Shown here piece after piece: positions 7,751 through 16,055 of a stretch of 64,000 nucleotides of DNA. The notes beneath the pieces were generated by a model. The model worked only from the letters and a program-made list of their open reading frames with translations, searched no databases and was not told the DNA's origin. Source of the DNA: an uncultured Paracoccaceae bacterium. Its GTDB lineage: Bacteria > Pseudomonadota > Alphaproteobacteria > Rhodobacterales > Rhodobacteraceae. The stretch is taken from contig CANNFE010000008.1 of assembly GCA_947503775.1 (NCBI GenBank), positions 1 through 64,000 on the forward strand, written 5' to 3'. Positions within the stretch are counted from its first letter, which is position 1. Each line of letters opens with the position of its first letter. The translations under genes and the position numbers were made by a program.

Positions 7751-10740
7751 GCGCCCGTCTCGATGCCATCGGTCACAGGATCGACCGCAGCAAGCCGCTC
7801 TATTTTTCCTTCAATGGCAAGCGCCTCAAAGGCTATGAGGGGGATACGCTCGCTTCGGCACTGCTGGCCAATGACCAAATGCTCGTCGGGCGGTCTTTCA
7901 AGTATCATAGGCCCCGCGGCATCGTCACCAGCGGTCCTGAAGAGCCGAACGCTCTCTTTAACCTTGGGGAAGGCGGGACATTCGAGCCGAATGCGCGCGC
8001 GACCACGGTCAGGCTGAGCGAGGGGCTGGCGGTGAGATCCCAGAACCACTGGCCGAGCCTTGAATTCGATGTCGGTGCGATCAATGCGCGGCTATCCCGG
8101 TTCCTGCCCGCGGGCTTTTACTACAAGATGTTCATCCATCCGCGGCCCTTCTGGAAGCACATCTACGAGCCGTTCATCCGTCAATCCGCAGGTCTGGGCA
8201 AAGCGCCGGTCGACCGGGATGCGGATCGATACGAGCACGCCTATGCGCATACGGACGTGCTTGTCGTCGGGGGCGGGATCGCCGGGCTGCATGCCGCGAG
8301 ACTCGCAGCCTCTGCGGGCGCGGACGTCATGTTGGTCGAACAGTCAAACGATTTGGGCGGCCGGTCGATCGTGGATCTTGCGTCTCTCGACGGAAATGCC
8401 CCCGGTGACTGGGTTGCCGAAACCGCTCGCGCCCTGACATCGATGCCAAATGTCACCGTGAAAACCGCAACGGTGGCATCCGGCATTTACGACCACGGAT
8501 ACGTCTTGGCCGAGGAAACACTCCCAGCGTCAAACGGTCCTCGGCACCGGTTATTGCGGGTCAGAACCAAGAGCGCGATCGTGGCGACCGGCGCGATCGA
8601 ACGGCCGCTTTCCTTTGCCGGAAACGATCTGCCGGGGGTCATGCTTGCCTCTGCCGTCAGGGACTATCTTCTTGACTACGGGGTAAGCGTTGGCGACCGG
8701 ACCGTGATCGTTGCCAATAATGATGACGCGTATCGCACGGCTCTTGCACTTATCGATGCTGGCCTCTCGGTCCCTGCAATTATTGATGCAAGATCAGACG
8801 GCGCCGGATCCTTGGGGGATGAAGCGCGCGCCCGAGGCATCCGGATCGAAACTGGAAGCGCCATTGCGAAAGTCAAAGGCACCAAACGCGTCGAAAGCGT
8901 CTCGATCTGTCATCAGGCGGGCGAGGGCGCTGTGATCGATGACATCTCCTGCGATTGCGTTGCGATGTCGGGAGGCTGGTCGCCCGCTGTGCACCTTTGG
9001 TCCCATTGTGGCGGCAAATTGCTTTGGAATGACGGCGCAGTGGCCTTTGAACCTGGCCCGTCCCGGCCGCCGACCGGTGCAAACGGTACGCAGAATGTTT
9101 TCGCAGCAGGGCTTAGCGTTGCATCGCCCGCCGATTGTCTGACCTCGGCCCATGACGCGGCGCTGGCGGCATGCAAAGCCCTGAATATCGATCCATCCAG
9201 CGTGAGCGCTCCTTCGGTAGAGGCCGAAACAACGCAGCCCACGTCGGCGGTCTGGACCATGCCGCACGGAGCCGGTCCCGACCTGCGCGAGAAGATGTGG
9301 CTCGACTTTCAGAACGACGTGAAGGTCAGCGACGTTCAGCTGGCCGCGCAGGAAGGGTTCGAAAGCGTCGAGCATGTCAAAAGATACACGACGCTCGGCA
9401 TGGCGACGGATCAAGGCAAATTAAGCAATATCAATGGCCTCGCGATCCTCTCCAAGGAGCTGGACAAGCCGATCCCCGATGTAGGCACCACGACGTTCAG
9501 ACCGCCCTATCAACCGCTCACCATGGGGTCGATCGGCGGTGAGGCGCGGGCGCATCTGTTCCAACCGATCCGCCATACGCCTCTGCACGGTTGGCATGAT
9601 GAAAACGGTGTGATGTGGGAGCCGGTCGGGCATTGGCGCAGGCCCTATGCTTTCCTTCAAAACGCCGAGACAGTCGAAGAGGCGGTCGCTCGCGAGGTTC
9701 GGACCGTTCGGTCCAGCGTTGGTCTTTTGGATGCCTCGACGCTTGGAAAGCTGATCGTGAAGGGACCGGATGCGGGCAAGTTCCTTGATCTGATCTACAC
9801 CAACATGATGAGCACGCTGAAAGTCGGGCGCTGCCGCTATGGTTTGATGTGTTCCGAGAACGGATTTCTAATGGATGACGGCGTGGTCGCGCGCCTCGCG
9901 GAGGATACGTTTTTGTGCCACACGACGTCGGGTGGGGCGGATCGTATTCACGCGCATCTCGAAGAATGGCTCCAGACGGAATGGTGGGATCTCAAGGCAT
10001 GGGTTCTTAATGCGACCGAGCAATACGCGCAGATTGCCGTTGTCGGTCCAAAGGCGCGAAAGGTACTCGAGGCGCTGGGCGGGCTTGATGTCTCTCGCGA
10101 GGCGCTGCCGTTCATGGGGTGGGTCGAAGGATCCCTGGCTGGACTGCCGGTCCGGATCTTCCGGATCAGCTTTTCCGGCGAACTGAGCTACGAGATCGCC
10201 GTTCCCGCAAATCTGGGGCATGCATTATGGAGCCGTCTGATGGATGCGGGACAGGCGCACGGCATTTCGCCCTACGGCACGGAGGCGTTGCATATTATGC
10301 GCGCCGAGAAGGGGTTCATCATGATCGGCGATGAAACCGACGGAACCGTTACCCCGCAGGACCTTGGCCTGCATTGGGCGATCTCGAAAAAGAAAGAGGA
10401 CTTCATTGGCAAGCGCGGGCAGATGCGCAGCCACATGATGGCTGAGGACCGCTGGCGCCTTGTAGGCCTTGAAACGGTGGATGGCAGTGTGCTGCCCGAT
10501 GGCGCCTATGCAACCGGTGCGGGCCAGACGGAAAACGGACAGCGTAAAATGATCGGGCGCGTGACCTCGACCTATCTGTCGCCAACGCTGGAGCGCGGCA
10601 TCGCTATGGGTCTTGTCGAACATGGTCCTGAACGGATGGGAGAGATCCTCGAATTTCCCAAGATTGGCGGAGAGTCTGTCCGCGCAAAGATCGTCGATCC
10701 GGTCTTCTATGACCCCGAAGGAAAGCGGCAGGATGTCTGA
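7747..10740 (+). CDS. soxA: Sarcosine oxidase subunit alpha
   Basis: Large subunit (997 residues). The domains in order are an N-terminal ferredoxin-like fold (FSFNGKRLKGYEGDTLASALLAN, about 20-45), an NAD-binding Rossmann motif (VLVVGGGIAGLHAARLA, about 173-190), a second dinucleotide fold, and from about residue 600 a GcvT-like aminomethyltransferase domain (GVMWEPVGHWRRPY, RSSVGLLDASTLGKL) that passes the methyl-derived carbon to tetrahydrofolate. The C-terminal end has the GcvT_C pattern RVTSTYLSPTLERGIAMGLV. Length and order match the family. It overlaps soxG by eight bases. Confidence 0.96.
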   Translation: MSARLDAIGHRIDRSKPLYFSFNGKRLKGYEGDTLASALLANDQMLVGRSFKYHRPRGIVTSGPEEPNALFNLGEGGTFEPNARATTVRLSEGLAVRSQNHWPSLEFDVGAINARLSRFLPAGFYYKMFIHPRPFWKHIYEPFIRQSAGLGKAPVDRDADRYEHAYAHTDVLVVGGGIAGLHAARLAASAGADVMLVEQSNDLGGRSIVDLASLDGNAPGDWVAETARALTSMPNVTVKTATVASGIYDHGYVLAEETLPASNGPRHRLLRVRTKSAIVATGAIERPLSFAGNDLPGVMLASAVRDYLLDYGVSVGDRTVIVANNDDAYRTALALIDAGLSVPAIIDARSDGAGSLGDEARARGIRIETGSAIAKVKGTKRVESVSICHQAGEGAVIDDISCDCVAMSGGWSPAVHLWSHCGGKLLWNDGAVAFEPGPSRPPTGANGTQNVFAAGLSVASPADCLTSAHDAALAACKALNIDPSSVSAPSVEAETTQPTSAVWTMPHGAGPDLREKMWLDFQNDVKVSDVQLAAQEGFESVEHVKRYTTLGMATDQGKLSNINGLAILSKELDKPIPDVGTTTFRPPYQPLTMGSIGGEARAHLFQPIRHTPLHGWHDENGVMWEPVGHWRRPYAFLQNAETVEEAVAREVRTVRSSVGLLDASTLGKLIVKGPDAGKFLDLIYTNMMSTLKVGRCRYGLMCSENGFLMDDGVVARLAEDTFLCHTTSGGADRIHAHLEEWLQTEWWDLKAWVLNATEQYAQIAVVGPKARKVLEALGGLDVSREALPFMGWVEGSLAGLPVRIFRISFSGELSYEIAVPANLGHALWSRLMDAGQAHGISPYGTEALHIMRAEKGFIMIGDETDGTVTPQDLGLHWAISKKKEDFIGKRGQMRSHMMAEDRWRLVGLETVDGSVLPDGAYATGAGQTENGQRKMIGRVTSTYLSPTLERGIAMGLVEHGPERMGEILEFPKIGGESVRAKIVDPVFYDPEGKRQDV

Positions 10741-11290
10741 CCCTCAAACCGCGCTTGGTGGACAAACGGCATCGGGTCTTGTCGAACTGAGTGAGGCGAC
10801 CCCTCGCGGTATGATCAGCCTTCGCGGTGATCTGAACGACGCGACCCTGAAGAGCAGCGTTGAAAAACTGACCGGCACCGAGTTTCCCGGGATAGGCCAG
10901 GTTAGCGCAGGCCAGCAGTCTGCAGCCTGCTGGATGTCGCCGGACGAGCTTATGATCTTCGTTTCGCATCAGGAGCGATATGAAGCGCTAACGGCGCTTC
11001 GGGACACTTTGACAAACCAGCATGTTCTGATCGAAGACATGTCGGATGCGCGCGCCATTATTTGTCTCAAAGGCGACCTTTGCCGGGATGTCCTTGGGAA
11101 ACTCACGCCTGCGGATCTGAGGGCTTCAATTTTGCCGCCCGGACGGCTTCGGCGAACACGTCTCGGTCAGGTGCCTGCAGCGTTCTGGTTCCGGGACGAA
11201 ACCAAGGCAGAGGTCCTGTGCTTCAGGTCAGTTGCAAAATACGTCTTCGACCTGCTTGAGATGGCATCCAGCGGTCCGCCGCTTCGCTAG
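10733..11290 (+). CDS. soxG: Sarcosine oxidase subunit gamma
   Basis: A 185-residue gamma subunit with the family segments GMISLRGDLND, TGTEFPGIGQ, CWMSPDELMIF and DMSDARAIICLKG. It starts at the ATG overlapping the soxA stop (ATGTCTGA), so it completes the coupled trio D-A-G. It should form the alpha-beta-delta-gamma complex with the other three subunits. No folate-metabolism gene follows; the next gene is sodB after about 118 bases. Confidence 0.94.
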   Translation: MSDPQTALGGQTASGLVELSEATPRGMISLRGDLNDATLKSSVEKLTGTEFPGIGQVSAGQQSAACWMSPDELMIFVSHQERYEALTALRDTLTNQHVLIEDMSDARAIICLKGDLCRDVLGKLTPADLRASILPPGRLRRTRLGQVPAAFWFRDETKAEVLCFRSVAKYVFDLLEMASSGPPLR

Positions 11291-11408
11291 CCTCTCGTTT
11301 CTGAAGATCTAATTTCAGGATGGACAAAACAATGTGGTTGCCCTTGGGAACCGGGGCGGCTTCAAAGCGATAGTTTCGTGAACCCGTTAGACCAGAAGGA
11401 ACTGCACA

Positions 11409-12008
11409 ATGGCTTTCGATCTTCCCGACCTTCCATATGCCCACGATGCCCTCGCCAGCAAAGGCATGTCAAAGGAAACGCTTGAATATCATCACGACAA
11501 GCACCATGCGGCCTATGCCACCAAGACATCCGATATGGTCAAGGGAACCGAATGGGACGGCAAGAGCATCGAGGATGTGGTCAAGGGCACGTATGATGCG
11601 TCATCGGTGACCCAGTCCGGGCTGTTCGACAACGCGTCGCAGTTTTGGAACCACGTTCAGTTCTGGGAAATGATGGGCCCGGGTGACAGTTCGATGCCGG
11701 GTGAGCTTGAAAAGGCAATCACCGAAAGCTTTGTGTCGGTCGATCAATTCAAGTCGGATTTCAAAGCGGCTGGCGGCGGCCAGTTCGGGTCGGGCTGGGC
11801 CTGGCTCGTCAAGGATGGCGATGGCAGCCTCAAAGTGACATCGACCGCGAATGGAATTAACCCGCTTTGCTTTGGTCAGACCGCTCTTCTGGGCTGCGAT
11901 GTCTGGGAACATGCCTATTATATCGACCACCGCAATGCGCGTCCTGCCTATCTCGATAATTTCCTCGAAAACCTCGTAAACTGGGAAAACGTCGCCTCCC
12001 GGATGTGA
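11409..12008 (+). CDS. sodB: Superoxide dismutase (Fe/Mn type)
   Basis: A 199-residue Fe/Mn superoxide dismutase that converts superoxide to oxygen and hydrogen peroxide in the cytoplasm. Metal-ligand regions are ETLEYHHDKHHAAY (first histidine), NHVQFWEMM (second) and DVWEHAYYIDHRNARPAYLDNFL (aspartate and third histidine). The GGGQFGSGWAWL active-site segment is intact. No signal peptide is visible. It is placed close to the sarcosine oxidase operon, whose reaction makes hydrogen peroxide, but it has its own 118-base upstream region and terminator, so it is probably independent. Confidence 0.97.
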   Translation: MAFDLPDLPYAHDALASKGMSKETLEYHHDKHHAAYATKTSDMVKGTEWDGKSIEDVVKGTYDASSVTQSGLFDNASQFWNHVQFWEMMGPGDSSMPGELEKAITESFVSVDQFKSDFKAAGGGQFGSGWAWLVKDGDGSLKVTSTANGINPLCFGQTALLGCDVWEHAYYIDHRNARPAYLDNFLENLVNWENVASRM

Positions 12009-12033
12009 CGCTTTTGCGGATACGATTGCCGAG

Positions 12034-12062
12034 GGCCCGCAGCGATGTTGCGGGCCTTTTTC
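12034..12062 (+). terminator. Rho-independent terminator of sodB
   Basis: An eight-base GC-rich stem (GGCCCGCA / TGCGGGCC) with a seven-base loop is followed by TTTTT. It starts 25 bases after the sodB stop. Confidence 0.85.
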
Positions 12063-12131
12063 TTGGTGCGTTGGAACCCTGCTTTGAAAGGCCGGGTTGT
12101 CCTGACAACTGAGATGGAAGGGAGAACAACC

Positions 12132-12371
12132 ATGGCAGAGCGCCATAGATCGTCCGACGGGCACCGCGATACAGACGCCTACGACACAGAGCTATCGGGC
12201 GGGAGCCATTCGGGACGCGAGGGCGGGGATCTGGCCCGTAACATCGGCACTCAGGACGAGCTGAAGCAGGCAACGCAGGACAATGCCGGCCTAACGCGCG
12301 TGCGCAAGAGCGACCGGGCCAATCCGATGGATAGCTCGAACGGGTCCGATACCGATAACGGGGACGCTTGA
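12132..12371 (+). CDS. Small hydrophilic protein, likely disordered
   Basis: A 79-residue protein without hydrophobic segments, rich in D, S, G, R and H (MAERHRSSDGHRD.., ending SSNGSDTDNGDA). A ribosome site (GGAAGGGAG) precedes the ATG. It lies three bases before the next gene, so the two probably form one stress-type operon behind sodB. I do not recognise a family. It could be a hydrophilin-like protein, but that is only a guess from composition. Confidence 0.6.
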   Translation: MAERHRSSDGHRDTDAYDTELSGGSHSGREGGDLARNIGTQDELKQATQDNAGLTRVRKSDRANPMDSSNGSDTDNGDA

Positions 12372-12374
12372 TCG

Positions 12375-12824
12375 ATGGCTGGTATGACACAAGGCACCTG
12401 GGTTTTGATCGCAGACGGCGAGAAGGCGCTCTTTCTTGAAAACGCTACCGACGCCGAGGATCCACATCTTCAGGTGGTTTCCGAGCACGAGCAGGATAAC
12501 CCCAAAACGATCGACCAGGCTGCAAACCGTCCGGGCCGCATGAATGCGCCGGGCGATAGCGGGCCGCGATCGGCCTTTCAGGACACCGATTGGCATGAGC
12601 TCGCCAAGGACAGATTTGCCGCGGATCTTGCCGACAAGCTTTATGAAAAAGCGCATAAAGGGCGGTTTGACAAAATCGTCCTTGTCGCCGCCCCCGGCGT
12701 TTTAGGAGAGCTGCGTGATCAGCTTCATCAGGAGGTCAGCAATAAGGTGATCGGAGAAATCCCGAAGACCCTGACCAATCATCCTCTTGATGAGATCGAA
12801 AAAATCGTAAAGGCCGACCTGTAG
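12375..12824 (+). CDS. Host-attachment family protein (baeRF-like)
   Basis: A 149-residue protein of the family named protein required for attachment to host cells (Host_attach; related to baeRF/eRF1-like domains). Visible are WVLIADGEKALFLEN at the N-terminus, the DTDWHELAKDRFAADLADKLYE helix, FDKIVLVAAPGVLGELRDQL, and the C-terminal EIPKTLTNHPLDEIEKIV. Despite the name, biochemical function is not settled; a link to ribosomes or stress was proposed from domain similarity. The start at 12375 (MAGMTQGTW) could also be the ATG nine bases downstream. Confidence 0.86.
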   Translation: MAGMTQGTWVLIADGEKALFLENATDAEDPHLQVVSEHEQDNPKTIDQAANRPGRMNAPGDSGPRSAFQDTDWHELAKDRFAADLADKLYEKAHKGRFDKIVLVAAPGVLGELRDQLHQEVSNKVIGEIPKTLTNHPLDEIEKIVKADL

Positions 12825-12862
12825 CTCAGCTTCAGCATAAAACTCAGCCTTAAGTTAGCGCT

Positions 12863-12891
12863 TTGACGCGCCGTTAAGGCATTGCTATTCT
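12863..12891 (+). promoter_or_regulatory. Sigma-70-like promoter of the LysM gene
   Basis: TTGACG at 12863-12868 and TATTCT at 12886-12891 are separated by exactly 17 bases, close to the sigma-70 consensus. The predicted transcript would begin near 12898 and lead into the LysM-protein gene. Confidence 0.55.
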
Positions 12892-12946
12892 TTGCCCTCT
12901 GCCGCGTATCGTGCGTGGCGGAGGGATTTTCAGGGAAGGCAGGGTC

Positions 12947-14134
12947 TTGGTTTCGCTCAAAGGAATGCTGAGTGGCATCGGTGTCGGACTTGCTTTGGCG
13001 GGTCTGTTCTTTGTGGCCACGATCTGGTTCGGGACCGATGACGAAGATATCGCAGACCAGGCATCTGCGTCCTCGACAGTTGATGCTGAGCAAGCGGCGG
13101 CGCTTCCAACGGATCAGGCTGATGAAATTGAGCCTGTCAGACAAGACCCAGAGACGGAAGCGATTGAGCCGTCTATCTCCGCGCCCTCGTTCGATGTGGT
13201 TCGCATCGATCCCAATGGCGAGGCTGTGATCGCAGGCACCGCGCCGGACGCGACTTCGGTCGAAATCCTTCTCGAAGACGAAGTTCTTGACACTGTGGAC
13301 GTCTCGAATGACGGAAAGTTCGCGGCGTTTCTCGATCTTTCTCCTTCCGATACGCCCCGCATCATGAGCCTGCGCAGCATCCGCGATGATATCGTAACAA
13401 CCTCCGATAACACCGTTTTTGTCGGCCCCGTGGTCGTACGGATAGCGGAGAGCCTCGATCCCGCTCCGATGCCTGATGATGTCGCCGATGCCGCCGACGG
13501 CACCGTGCCGGAAGAGACAGCTGTCGCAGAGGCTGTAGTCAGTGAAAGCGCGGATCAGCCTCCAGCGACGTCCCCAGTTCTTCTTGCCGGTCCGGACGGG
13601 GTCGAAGTTTTGCAGCCGGCCGTCGAGGCAGAACCTGGTCCCGACGTTCTGGCCTCTGTCGCGCTCGATGCCATCACCTATGACGCGGAAGGCGAGTTGC
13701 GCCTGGCAGGCCGCGCCGGTGTGGACACCCACGTTCGCGTCTACCTCAACAATGAAGCGGTGGAGACAGCGTCTGTGCCCGAAAGCGGCCGCTGGCGCAC
13801 CGATCTGCCGGATGTCGACAGCGGCATCTACACGTTGCGCGTCGATGAGGTCGGCGCGGATGGGCAGGTTCTGAGCCGTATCGAAACGCCCTTCAAAAGA
13901 GAAGCGCCGGAAGTGATCCGCTCCACCCTTGCCGATATGGGAAATGAGGGGGAGGGTGCAGCAGGCGTGTCGCTCACCACGAGAACGGTTCAACCCGGTG
14001 CGACGCTCTGGGCAATCGCGAACGAGCGCTACGGTGACGGCTTTCTCTACGTGAAGGTTTATGAGGCCAATCGCGAACGGATCCGAAATCCGGATCTGAT
14101 CTATCCTGGCCAGGTCTTCGAGATCCCTGAATAG
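12947..14134 (+). CDS. LysM peptidoglycan-binding protein, membrane anchored
   Basis: About 395 residues: an N-terminal helix (GMLSGIGVGLALAGLFFVATIWFG), an acidic alanine-rich linker, two Ig-like repeat segments (ATSVEILLEDEVLDTVDVSNDGKF and THVRVYLNNEAVETASVPESGRW), and a C-terminal LysM domain (TLWAIANERYGDGFLYVKVYEANRERIRNPDLIYPGQVFEIP). It should sit in the inner membrane and contact peptidoglycan. I prefer the TTG at 12947 because AGGGAAGG lies seven bases before it; GTG 12911 has no ribosome site and ATG 12965 is possible. It ends 63 bases before the ABC transporter. Confidence 0.88.
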   Translation: MVSLKGMLSGIGVGLALAGLFFVATIWFGTDDEDIADQASASSTVDAEQAAALPTDQADEIEPVRQDPETEAIEPSISAPSFDVVRIDPNGEAVIAGTAPDATSVEILLEDEVLDTVDVSNDGKFAAFLDLSPSDTPRIMSLRSIRDDIVTTSDNTVFVGPVVVRIAESLDPAPMPDDVADAADGTVPEETAVAEAVVSESADQPPATSPVLLAGPDGVEVLQPAVEAEPGPDVLASVALDAITYDAEGELRLAGRAGVDTHVRVYLNNEAVETASVPESGRWRTDLPDVDSGIYTLRVDEVGADGQVLSRIETPFKREAPEVIRSTLADMGNEGEGAAGVSLTTRTVQPGATLWAIANERYGDGFLYVKVYEANRERIRNPDLIYPGQVFEIPE

Positions 14135-14197
14135 GTGCACTGGTCGACCCACTGGTTTCGGGCTAGGTCCAGACGCCGGTAGCGCATCAAGGACCAA

Positions 14198-16027
14198 ATG
14201 CAGCAAAGCTCTCCCAAATCACCGGTTCTGACGGAAGATCAGCGAAGTGGCTGGCGCACGGTTAAGCGGGTCGTTCCCTATCTCTGGCCAGACGGGCAAA
14301 GTTGGGTCAAGCGACGGGTGGTCATCGCGCTTGCAATGTTGGTTGTCGCCAAGATGATCGCCGTTGGAACGCCGCTTCTTTACAAGGGCGCGGTCGATGC
14401 CTTGGCAGGAGAAACCGAGAACAGCCCTGCCATCTTTCTTGCCGCCGGCGCCGTTGGTCTCACTGTGGTCTACGGTCTTGCCCGTCTTTTCACAGTCGGG
14501 TTCCAACAGCTTCGTGATGTTGTCTTCGCTGCAGTCGGGCAGCGGGCCTTGAGACAATTGGCTCTCGAGACGTTTCGGCACATCCACGCCTTGTCGATGC
14601 GGTATCACATCACCCGTAAAACAGGTGGCCTCAGCCGGATCATCGAGCGCGGAGTGAAAGGCGTGGAGTTCCTGCTGCGGTTCTTGCTCTTTTCGATCGG
14701 GCCGCTGGTGCTCGAGCTTCTGATGATTTCGGTGGTGCTCTTTTTCCTCTTCGATGTCTGGTATCTTGTCGTCGTGGTCGGAACGATCGCTCTTTATGTC
14801 CTCTTCACGTTCATGGTCACCGAATGGCGCGTGCGAATCCGGCGCGTGATGAACGAGCAGGATACCGATGCGAACCAGAAGGCGATCGACAGCCTCCTGA
14901 ACTTTGAGACGGTCAAGTATTTCGGGGCGGAAGAGCGCGAGGCCGCCCGCTACGACGCGTCGATGGAGCAATACGTCGCCGCAGCTCTCAAGACCTCCTA
15001 TTCGCTCGCGTTTCTGAACTTCGGGCAGTCTCTGCTCATCACCGGCGGGCTGGTCCTCGTGATGGTGATGGCTGCCGTCGGAGTGTCGAACGGGACACTC
15101 ACCGTCGGCGATTTCGTGATGGTGAACGCCTATATGATCCAGATCACCATGCCGCTTAACTTTCTCGGCACTGTCTACCGAGAGATCCGTCAGGCTCTGG
15201 TCGATATGGGAGAAATGTTCGACCTGCTCGAGCAACCGGCCGAGGTTCAGGACAAGCCGAACGCGGCCCCGCTATCCGTTAATGGTGGAGAGATCGTCTT
15301 TGAGAATGTGGTCTTCGGATATGATCCCGAAAGGCCGATCCTCAAAGGTGTCGACATCACCGTCAAGGCCGGGGAGACCGTGGCCGTGGTCGGATCGTCA
15401 GGCGCGGGCAAGTCCACGATCGGGCGGCTCCTTTTCCGCTTCTACGATGTCGTCAGCGGCGCGGTCCGGATCGATGGTCAGGATATTCGCAACGTCACCC
15501 AAAAAAGCCTGCATAACCAGATCGGCGTTGTGCCGCAGGACACCGTTCTTTTCAACGACACGATCGGCTATAACATCGCCTATGGCCGTGCAGGCGCGAG
15601 CCAGCACCAGATCGAAGCTGCTGCTCGCGCCGCCGAGATCCACGATTTCATCTCTGAGCTTCCGGGCGGATATGACACCGTTGTAGGAGAACGTGGTCTC
15701 AAGCTTTCAGGCGGCGAAAAGCAGCGCGTCGGCATCGCGCGCACCCTGCTGAAGGATCCGCCGATCCTGCTCCTGGATGAGGCGACATCGGCGCTCGACA
15801 CGGAAACCGAGGGCGATATCCAGCGCTCTCTTCGCCAGATGAGCGCCGGTCGCACCGTCATCACGATTGCGCACCGCCTGTCCACGATCGCGGATGCCGA
15901 CCTGATCGTCGTTCTTGAAAACGGGATCGTTGTCGAAACAGGGCACCACGAGGCGCTTCTCACCAAAGGCGGGCGATATGCCTCGCTCTGGCACCGCCAG
16001 CAAATGGATGAAGAAGTAGCCGCCTGA
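14198..16027 (+). CDS. ABC half-transporter, Atm1/HMT1-like (membrane and ATPase domains fused)
   Basis: A 609-residue exporter: six membrane helices (about residues 40-330) followed by a nucleotide-binding domain with Walker A VGSSGAGKST (near 400), signature LSGGEKQRVGIART, Walker B ILLLDEATSALD and an H-loop TIAHRLST. The N-terminal WRTVKRVVPYLWPDGQSWVKRRVV and the TRKTGGLSRIIERG segment resemble the Atm1/ABCB7 branch, which exports glutathione-linked sulfur or iron-sulfur precursors or metal conjugates. Substrate is inferred from family only. It functions as a homodimer in the inner membrane. It converges with the RND permease. Confidence 0.92.
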   Translation: MQQSSPKSPVLTEDQRSGWRTVKRVVPYLWPDGQSWVKRRVVIALAMLVVAKMIAVGTPLLYKGAVDALAGETENSPAIFLAAGAVGLTVVYGLARLFTVGFQQLRDVVFAAVGQRALRQLALETFRHIHALSMRYHITRKTGGLSRIIERGVKGVEFLLRFLLFSIGPLVLELLMISVVLFFLFDVWYLVVVVGTIALYVLFTFMVTEWRVRIRRVMNEQDTDANQKAIDSLLNFETVKYFGAEEREAARYDASMEQYVAAALKTSYSLAFLNFGQSLLITGGLVLVMVMAAVGVSNGTLTVGDFVMVNAYMIQITMPLNFLGTVYREIRQALVDMGEMFDLLEQPAEVQDKPNAAPLSVNGGEIVFENVVFGYDPERPILKGVDITVKAGETVAVVGSSGAGKSTIGRLLFRFYDVVSGAVRIDGQDIRNVTQKSLHNQIGVVPQDTVLFNDTIGYNIAYGRAGASQHQIEAAARAAEIHDFISELPGGYDTVVGERGLKLSGGEKQRVGIARTLLKDPPILLLDEATSALDTETEGDIQRSLRQMSAGRTVITIAHRLSTIADADLIVVLENGIVVETGHHEALLTKGGRYASLWHRQQMDEEVAA

Positions 16028-16055
16028 CGCCCCTATAAGGCGTCAGACGCGACAT

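Noticed and set aside
11301-11408. A regulatory repeat upstream of sodB
   Set aside because: No convincing inverted repeat or promoter hexamer pair could be found by eye in the 118-base gap.
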